Positions 1-4,943 of a stretch of 5,704 nt of DNA are shown here, piece by piece (the first letter of the stretch is position 1; each line of letters begins with the position of its first letter). Under the pieces are notes generated by a model. That model had not been told where the DNA came from and ran no database searches. It was given only the letters and a program-made list of their open reading frames with translations. This DNA comes from Bifidobacterium breve (GTDB lineage: Bacteria; Bacteroidota; Bacteroidia; Chitinophagales; Chitinophagaceae), in the NCBI GenBank assembly GCA_943323935.2, contig CALPJR020000069.1, positions 1 to 5,704 on the forward strand. The letters are read 5' to 3'. The translations under genes and the position numbers were made by a program.

Positions 1-68
1 ATTAAAAACATATTGCAAATTAATCATTAAGGTTTAAAGCAATTCAAATGAATGTGTAAAAGAAAGGG

Positions 69-98
69 TTTAACTATCTAAATCAACCTGTATTTTTG
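69..98 (+). promoter_or_regulatory. Candidate Bacteroidota-type promoter of the DMT transporter gene
   Basis: A perfect TAnnTTTG element (TATTTTTG, 91-98) is preceded 18 bases upstream by TTTA (69-72), a near match to the TTTG-like -33 element. The arrangement fits the known promoter of the Bacteroidota primary sigma factor. Transcription would begin only a few bases before the ATG at 109, giving a very short leader with no Shine-Dalgarno sequence. The rest of 1-68 is AT-rich and shows no coding or RNA feature that I can support. Confidence 0.5.
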
Positions 99-108
99 TC
101 AAAATCGA

Positions 109-1077
109 ATGAAAAGGACTAAACTATACAATCAAGGGTTTCTCTGGGCAGTCCTAGGCACGATACTATTCTCCACCAAAGCCATTTTGATCAAACTTTG
201 TTTTAAAACAACCAATATTGATGCAAGCAGCTTGTTAACGTTACGCATGTTGTTTGCTTTACCATTCTATGCTGCTGCAATGTGGTATTTTTTTGCAAAT
301 CAACAAATCAAAAAAGTAAAAGCATCTACCTATTTTGCCGCATGTCTAATAGGTTTACTTGGATACTATATGAGTAGCCTATTTGATTTTATAGGATTAC
401 AATATGTTTCTGCAAGTATTGAAAGGATTATTCTATTTATCTATCCAACCCTTGCTGTGTTGTTGAATTTATTGATTTTTAAAGTGGCCATTACTAAAAG
501 ACAATGGCTTGCCATTCTAATTACTTACCTCGGCATTGGGCTTGCTTATTGGGGCGAATTGAATCAAATACCAGATACAAAAATGTTCTTTTTTGGTACT
601 TGGATGATCCTGCTATGTGCTATTACCTTTGCATTTTACTTAGTCGGGGCAGGAAAAATTATACCAAAAATAGGGGCCCCTCAATTTACGAGCCTGTCCA
701 TGTTGGCAGCCAGTGTGGGTATTTTTATACATTACTTTGTTACACATCAGCAAGGCATCGCTTCTATTGTAGACATGCCCATCTTGTATTCTAGTAGTCT
801 ATTCTATGTGATTGCGCTTGCAATTATAGGTACAGTGATTCCCTCCTTTTTAATGAGCGGCGGGATGAAAAGGATTGGGAGCAATGATTTAGCCATCATC
901 ACAAGTATTGGGCCTGTTTCGACCCTGTTTCAGGCAAGATGGGTCTTGAATGAAGCATTTAGTTGGGAACAGATCTTGGGAACTGTATTTGTAGTGCTGG
1001 GGGTCATACTTGTAAAAAAAGTTGGGGCAACCAAGACGAATCCCGATCACCCCAATTATCCTTCCCCCAAAGGATAA
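109..1077 (+). CDS. EamA/DMT-superfamily transporter, ten membrane helices
   Basis: Integral inner-membrane permease of the drug/metabolite transporter superfamily, whose members export or import amino acids, nucleobases or other small metabolites; the substrate cannot be read from sequence. The 322 residues carry about ten hydrophobic segments in two EamA-like halves (roughly 10-147 and 160-303). The first half has the early Arg in helix 2 (TLRMLF, Arg46) and a IYPTLAVLL segment (111-119). The second half ends with the family-typical pattern of a Pro-containing helix (SIGPVSTLF, 266-274), then LNEAFSWEQILG (280-291) and a Gly-rich last helix (292-302). Length is normal for the family. A hydrophilic tail rich in Pro, Asn and Lys (303-322) should face the cytoplasm. 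The ATG at 109 is the only plausible start, because an in-frame TAA lies at 79-81 and the next Met is residue 47. It appears to be a single-gene transcription unit. Confidence 0.9.
   Translation: MKRTKLYNQGFLWAVLGTILFSTKAILIKLCFKTTNIDASSLLTLRMLFALPFYAAAMWYFFANQQIKKVKASTYFAACLIGLLGYYMSSLFDFIGLQYVSASIERIILFIYPTLAVLLNLLIFKVAITKRQWLAILITYLGIGLAYWGELNQIPDTKMFFFGTWMILLCAITFAFYLVGAGKIIPKIGAPQFTSLSMLAASVGIFIHYFVTHQQGIASIVDMPILYSSSLFYVIALAIIGTVIPSFLMSGGMKRIGSNDLAIITSIGPVSTLFQARWVLNEAFSWEQILGTVFVVLGVILVKKVGATKTNPDHPNYPSPKG
1056..1077 (+). terminator. Hairpin over the stop codon of the transporter gene, possible terminator
   Basis: TTATCCTT (1056-1063) and AAGGATAA (1070-1077) form a perfect 8-bp inverted repeat with a CCCCCA loop. 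The right arm includes the TAA stop codon. The following bases (1078-1103) are A/T-rich with short T runs but no uninterrupted U tract, so it could be a weak intrinsic terminator or a 3'-end stabilising hairpin. Confidence 0.4.
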
Positions 1078-1188
1078 AATCTTTATATATTATATTTCTT
1101 TAATTTGTAATAGTCGCTAATGTAAATATGACATGGAATGTAGTCACTTACCAAACAATTCATAAACTTAGTTGTGAAAAGACTTTTT

Positions 1189-1286
1189 TACATATTAATG
1201 TATGTATTATAATACTTTATATATTAATAAAATATTAAATTAATGATTTTTGCATTAAATAATTTTTATATAAAAAATTTATATAA
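1189..1286. repeat. Cluster of four small AT-rich inverted repeats before the membrane-protein gene
   Basis: Four perfect dyads lie in under 100 bases: TACAT/ATGTA (arms 1189-1193 and 1198-1202), TTAATA/TATTAA with an AAA spacer (1224-1229 and 1233-1238), TTAATG/CATTAA (1240-1245 and 1253-1258), and the longest, TTATATAAA/TTTATATAA with an AAA spacer (1266-1274 and 1278-1286). The last overlaps the start of the TAnnTTTG box at 1284. They could be operator sites or simply a result of extreme AT content. The remainder of the 218-base intergenic stretch shows no gene. Confidence 0.35.
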
Positions 1287-1291
1287 TTTTG
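1284..1291 (+). promoter_or_regulatory. TAnnTTTG (-7) element directly before the membrane-protein start
   Basis: TAATTTTG matches the Bacteroidota -7 consensus perfectly and ends four bases before the ATG at 1296. If used, the transcript would start at or very near the start codon, making the mRNA leaderless or nearly so. No convincing -33 TTG sits at the usual 17-23 base spacing: the nearest TTTG ends at 1252, 31 bases upstream. Support is therefore partial. Confidence 0.35.
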
Positions 1292-1295
1292 AATC

Positions 1296-2753
1296 ATGCA
1301 TCAAAAAATCGGAACCATACTATTTATATTTTTAAATGTTAGTTTTTACAGCTTTGGGCAGTCTGATATAAATAGTAAACAGCTTTCTTTGGCTGAGCAT
1401 GCCTTATTAGATTTTATCACATCTGATTCTGTCAATGACCTTAGCCTGGATTTGTTTAAGGATAACCTAAAATTTGGGGTACCTAATAAATTAGCCAATG
1501 GAACCAGTATTATAAAAAAGAAGGATCAAGTCTATTTGCAATTATTGGGATCTGGTAGACTATACAAAATTAAAAAACAAGGAAAAAGCAAGTATGAATT
1601 CATCAGACTAGATTCTACTTTTTATTTTGGATCCAATTTTGGCAGCATTAACTTCTTTTACAAGGACACTCTTTTTAAGATAGGTGGAACTGGATTTTGG
1701 AAAATCAAAGACTATTTTACCTTTTTTAGTACCAAAACAAATGAATGGGAACTCCTTAGTACAAAGAAAGGGATGCCAGTATACCAAAGTAAAGACAAAG
1801 GCATCTTGTTTTACATAGATGAATTCAATGGTAAATTCTATTTATCCAACTCAATTCATCAACTGGACTTCCCAGCTTCTCTTAATACATCTTATTCTGA
1901 CACCTGTAGAGTTTTTGATTTTAAAGAAAAATCTTGGCAAAATTTAGGCAAAATTAACCCTACTTTAAAAGAGCTTTTACAAAAAAGTGTGGATTTAAAA
2001 ACTACATTCGGTCCTTACTTGGTTTTTCATTCGGACTTAGAAATGTATTGGCTTAATTTTTCAACCAATCAATATGGCAGTCTTGTTAAAGACAAGCAGG
2101 CTGAATTCAGGGAAAAATGGCTCAAATTATACAAAGGGCTTCCTGAACATTTGTATCAATTTGTTATGGGTGAACGATTTTACTTAATTCGTATCGAGCA
2201 TAATGGCGCTTTACAATATGAATCCATTGAGCTAAATAGTAAAGACTTTGTTGATCCAAATGCACAACCTATTTATTCAAATAATTTCTTCGTGTCTTTA
2301 CTAAAAAATATAGAACCTGGGAGACCGATCATAGGTAACGTTTTTATTATATTCTTAGTATTAGTTCTTTACTCTTTTTATAATAAGAAAATCAGAAAAA
2401 AGAATACACCAATAGAAATCCAATCTATTTTATATAAAAACTTCTTTAGCGCATTGACATCCATAGAGAAAGAATTAATTCAATCGATCTATGAATTACA
2501 AATCAAGAATGAACAAATAAGTATCAAAGCGATTAATAAAATTATTGGGGTTCAACAAAAAGACAACATCACTCAAAATAAATGTCGCAGTGATTATTTC
2601 TTAAGAATCAATCAGAAATTTAAATTGGCTACTAGAGCAAGCGCCTTATTAATTGTAAAACAAAGAGAAGAAACAGATAAAAGAATATACAATTATAATA
2701 TCAATCCTGTTTTTATTGATTCGATGAAAGGATTGATTTTAAACAACCAGTAA
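1296..2753 (+). CDS. Unrecognised single-pass membrane protein: kelch-like ectodomain plus winged-helix-like cytoplasmic tail
   Basis: I do not recognise a named family. Visible parts of the 485 residues: (a) a signal peptide, hydrophobic 6-20, with likely cleavage next to SFGQ (19-22); (b) an ectodomain of about 320 residues rich in short aromatic beta strands. One stretch (127-153) has a kelch-type pattern, with Gly-Gly at 130-131 and Trp151 after an NEW turn, and a second blade-like unit surrounds VFDFKEKSW (206-214), so a beta-propeller is plausible; (c) one transmembrane helix at about 345-362, followed by basic KKIRKK (364-369), which places the C terminus inside; (d) a cytoplasmic domain (about 372-480) with successive helices EKELIQSIYEL (391-401), ISIKAINKIIGV (408-419) and QNKCRSDYFLRIN (427-439), then a strand/turn LLIVKQREETDKRIYNYNI (451-469). 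That order resembles a winged helix-turn-helix. A sensor-regulator role is inference. The gene seems more AT-rich than its neighbours and its 3' end overlaps the convergent LuxE-like gene. Confidence 0.85.
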   Translation: MHQKIGTILFIFLNVSFYSFGQSDINSKQLSLAEHALLDFITSDSVNDLSLDLFKDNLKFGVPNKLANGTSIIKKKDQVYLQLLGSGRLYKIKKQGKSKYEFIRLDSTFYFGSNFGSINFFYKDTLFKIGGTGFWKIKDYFTFFSTKTNEWELLSTKKGMPVYQSKDKGILFYIDEFNGKFYLSNSIHQLDFPASLNTSYSDTCRVFDFKEKSWQNLGKINPTLKELLQKSVDLKTTFGPYLVFHSDLEMYWLNFSTNQYGSLVKDKQAEFREKWLKLYKGLPEHLYQFVMGERFYLIRIEHNGALQYESIELNSKDFVDPNAQPIYSNNFFVSLLKNIEPGRPIIGNVFIIFLVLVLYSFYNKKIRKKNTPIEIQSILYKNFFSALTSIEKELIQSIYELQIKNEQISIKAINKIIGVQQKDNITQNKCRSDYFLRINQKFKLATRASALLIVKQREETDKRIYNYNINPVFIDSMKGLILNNQ

Positions 2754-3725
2754 GCTACAACCCCTTCTTGCACTTTGGTCTAGTCTTCCAATGACTTCAA
2801 AGCTTCCGTCTGGATGCACTACCCCAATATCTTCTGTGGCAATAAATGCACAACTATGCTCATTTGCCATGTCAATGATATGTAAAACGCCTCTGCCAGT
2901 TGTACTCAATTCGGTTGGATCTGATTCGTCCGCGACAAATACTTTCATCCAAGGTGGACAAGTATAAATACCATCCCCTTTGGAATAGGCTTGACTTAAT
3001 AATTCTGTCATACCATATTCTGAATGGATGGCTTGAACACCGAATCCATTAGCTAAATAAGCATGTAATGCAGGCTTGGTTAATTCTTGCTTTCTGCCTT
3101 TCATTCCTCCCGTCTCCATCACCAAGGTATGTTTCAATTTTTGAGGATAGGCATCTGCAAAATCCATTAAGGCAAAACTCACTCCTATTAATAAAGTTTT
3201 TTGTTGTTCTTTTTCCAGGGTCGCCAAAGTATGATTCAAGTTTTCAAAGTCATATAAGTAAAATCCACTTCTTGCATCTTTACTTGCTTGGATTAAGTGT
3301 TGGGTCATATACACCAAAGAGGAATGTTGTCGCTCTAAATAATTGGGTAATAAACCAAGTATGCAATAGTCTTGTGGTGCCCCATAGAATTGATGAAAGC
3401 ATTCCATAAAACTTTGTTCATAGACATGAAGGTCTTTTACAAAATGTTTACTCACCTTATCCTGCGTGGTGCCACTGCTTTCAAAATAAAAACTTGGACA
3501 TTCCAATCCAGTATAAATAGCATGCGTCTTAAAAAAATGAATTGGCAAGAATGGTATTTCTTCGAGACTTTTTACCATGTCTAAGTCTACCTTCATAGAT
3601 TCAATCCATTCCCTATATACCGCATTATTTGTTGCTTGGTATTGCATGAGTGACAAGGCCATTGGTAAGAAATTGGAGGGTCCCAATCCTTTTAAATCCT
3701 CCATGTTCCAGCTTTCTCCTTGCAT
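2739..3725 (-). CDS. LuxE/PaaK-family acyl-protein synthetase-like acyltransferase
   Basis: Adenylate-forming enzyme related to LuxE, the fatty-acyl-protein synthetase of bacterial luciferase operons, and to phenylacetate-CoA ligase. LuxE activates a carboxylic acid with ATP and transfers the acyl group to a protein Cys. Visible motifs in the 328 residues are the P-loop-like FESSGTTQ (81-88), METGGMKGR (203-211), EYGMTE (236-241, the adenylate-binding region), IATEDIG (295-301) and the terminal GRLDQSARRGCSLLV (313-327). Its Cys323 matches the near-C-terminal Cys that LuxE acylates. Length fits a LuxE-domain protein without the extra C-terminal domain of PaaK. No luxC, luxD or luciferase gene is nearby, so bioluminescence is not implied and the acyl substrate is unknown. 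It is a single gene on this strand, divergent from the M42 peptidase. The true start may be Met8 (3704), which has AAGGAG upstream, rather than the ATG at 3725. Confidence 0.85.
   Translation of the reverse strand: MQGESWNMEDLKGLGPSNFLPMALSLMQYQATNNAVYREWIESMKVDLDMVKSLEEIPFLPIHFFKTHAIYTGLECPSFYFESSGTTQDKVSKHFVKDLHVYEQSFMECFHQFYGAPQDYCILGLLPNYLERQHSSLVYMTQHLIQASKDARSGFYLYDFENLNHTLATLEKEQQKTLLIGVSFALMDFADAYPQKLKHTLVMETGGMKGRKQELTKPALHAYLANGFGVQAIHSEYGMTELLSQAYSKGDGIYTCPPWMKVFVADESDPTELSTTGRGVLHIIDMANEHSCAFIATEDIGVVHPDGSFEVIGRLDQSARRGCSLLVV
3716..3721 (-). promoter_or_regulatory. Shine-Dalgarno-like AAGGAG favouring Met8 as the start of the LuxE-like protein
   Basis: AAGGAG on the minus strand lies 11 bases before the ATG at 3704-3702 (Met8 of the longest reading). 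The upstream ATG at 3725 has only a GGGAG one base away, too close for normal use. Starting at Met8 would give 321 residues and lose only a hydrophilic heptapeptide outside the recognisable domain. Confidence 0.4.
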
Positions 3726-3742
3726 ACTCCCTAGGTTTGCTA

Positions 3743-3750
3743 CAAATGTA
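3743..3750 (-). promoter_or_regulatory. TAnnTTTG (-7) element for the LuxE-like gene in the divergent intergenic region
   Basis: Read on the minus strand, TACATTTG is a perfect -7 match. Transcription would start near 3736-3739, leaving about 12 bases before the ATG at 3725 or about 33 before the ATG at 3704. No TTG lies at the ideal -33 distance. For the oppositely oriented peptidase gene I see only weak candidates, such as TATCTTGC at 3771-3778 and TATAAT at 3785-3790. Confidence 0.4.
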
Positions 3751-3800
3751 TTAATAAATACAGAATGTAGTATCTTGCAAGGGTTATAATTAAACGAACT

Positions 3801-4943
3801 ATGGCAAAAACAACAACAAAAAAAGCAAGTACGAATAAAGTAAGTAACTCTAAGAAAAAAGATTTACTAGACCCAAAAGCATACCAATTTTTAAAGGAGT
3901 ATATCAACAATCCTTCACCAGTTGGTTTTGAAAGTAGTGGCCAAAAAATTTGGTTGAATTACTTGACGCAATATGTGGATACCACTTTTTCGGACCCATA
4001 TGGTACAGCAGTGGGTGTCATCAATCCAGATGCACCATTTAAAGTGGTGATTGAAGCACATGCGGATGAAATTAGTTGGTTTGTCAATTATGTTAGTGAT
4101 CAAGGTTTGATCTACCTTAAACGCAATGGTGGAGTGGATCATCAAATTGCGCCTTCTATGCGTGTTTGGATCCATGGAAAAAAAGGGCCTATAAAAGCAG
4201 TGTTTGGATGGCCTGCAATTCATACAAGATTGAGCAATCCAGAACAAAAAGAACCACAACCTAAAGTAGATAATCTAACATTAGATTGCGGCGCAAGATC
4301 CAAAAAAGAAGTAGAAGCATTAGGCATTCATATTGGCGCAGTAGTAACTTATGAAGAAGGCTTTGATGAATTAGCACATGACTTTATCATTGGTAGAGCA
4401 TTTGATAATAGAATTGGTGGATTCATGATTGCAGAAGTTGCAAGGATGCTGAAAGAAAATAAAAAGAAATTACCATTTGGCTTATACATTGTCAATGCAG
4501 TACAAGAAGAAATTGGTTTAAGAGGTGCCGAGATGATTGCTAGAAGAATTAAGCCCAATATAGCCATTGTGACAGACGTAACACATGATACCCATACCCC
4601 AATGATCAACAAAGCAATCGAAGGCGATATCCAATGTGGTAAAGGCCCTTCATTGGCATATGCACCAGCGATCCACAATAAATTATTGGCGATCGTAGAA
4701 GAAACAGCAAAAAATAAAAAAATTCCAGTACAATTTAGAACACTTAGCAGAAGTACAGGAACAGACACAGACAGCTTTGCTTATGCCAATGACGGATGCC
4801 CTTCTGTATTGATATCTATTCCACTAAGGTATATGCACACTACAGTAGAAATGATTCATAAAAAAGATATCGTGGATACCATACAATTAATGTATGAGAC
4901 CTTATTGCAGTTGAGTCCAAAAACTAATTTGAACTATTTATAA
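3801..4943 (+). CDS. M42-family metallo-aminopeptidase (glutamyl/tetrahedral aminopeptidase-like)
   Basis: Cytoplasmic di-metal aminopeptidase of family M42 (relatives: PepA-type glutamyl aminopeptidase, TET peptidases, and the former endoglucanase FrvX/CelM group), which trims N-terminal residues from short peptides, usually as large oligomers. All expected active-site residues can be placed in the 380 residues: His87 and Asp89 in AHADE (86-90), the metal-bridging Asp202 in FDNR (201-204), general base Glu236 and metal ligand Glu237 in QEEIG (235-239), Asp259 in TDVTHDT (258-264), and His346 in RYMHTTVE (343-350). The insertion between the first and second metal ligands (about 105-190) corresponds to the usual M42 dimerisation beta domain. 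The first 20 residues are a Lys/Thr/Ser-rich low-complexity extension. No other in-frame Met occurs before residue 120, so the ATG at 3801 is the natural start; it lacks a clear Shine-Dalgarno. Its stop overlaps the next gene's start, indicating co-translation. Confidence 0.93.
   Translation: MAKTTTKKASTNKVSNSKKKDLLDPKAYQFLKEYINNPSPVGFESSGQKIWLNYLTQYVDTTFSDPYGTAVGVINPDAPFKVVIEAHADEISWFVNYVSDQGLIYLKRNGGVDHQIAPSMRVWIHGKKGPIKAVFGWPAIHTRLSNPEQKEPQPKVDNLTLDCGARSKKEVEALGIHIGAVVTYEEGFDELAHDFIIGRAFDNRIGGFMIAEVARMLKENKKKLPFGLYIVNAVQEEIGLRGAEMIARRIKPNIAIVTDVTHDTHTPMINKAIEGDIQCGKGPSLAYAPAIHNKLLAIVEETAKNKKIPVQFRTLSRSTGTDTDSFAYANDGCPSVLISIPLRYMHTTVEMIHKKDIVDTIQLMYETLLQLSPKTNLNYL

Noticed and set aside
504..794. 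Open frame of 96 codons inside the transporter gene
   Set aside because: It lies in another frame of a clear EamA transporter, and its translation is rich in Cys, Tyr and His with no domain pattern.
1078..1295. Small RNA or small protein gene in the intergenic stretch
   Set aside because: The sequence is almost wholly A and T, with no GC-bearing structure and no open frame with a credible start.
2739..3725. Bioluminescence (lux) locus
   Set aside because: Only a LuxE-domain protein is present; there is no luxA, luxB, luxC or luxD, and LuxE-like proteins occur widely without light production.
3068..3789. Three plus-strand open frames (3068-3409, 3372-3584, 3577-3789)
   Set aside because: They are antisense to the well-supported LuxE-like gene, mutually overlapping, without ribosome-binding sites or recognisable domains.
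3785..3790. TATAAT as an Escherichia coli-type -10 box for the peptidase gene
   Set aside because: The organism appears to be Bacteroidota, whose primary sigma factor uses TAnnTTTG; there is no matching -35 and AT-rich DNA gives TATAAT by chance.
3915..4259. Minus-strand open frame of 114 codons
   Set aside because: Antisense to the M42 peptidase active-site region; the translation is a shadow of conserved codons.
4349..4768. Minus-strand open frame of 139 codons with hydrophobic stretches
   Set aside because: Antisense to the M42 peptidase; the apparent membrane-like segments come from complementing Asn/Asp/Lys/Glu-type codons, and there is no separate promoter or family pattern.
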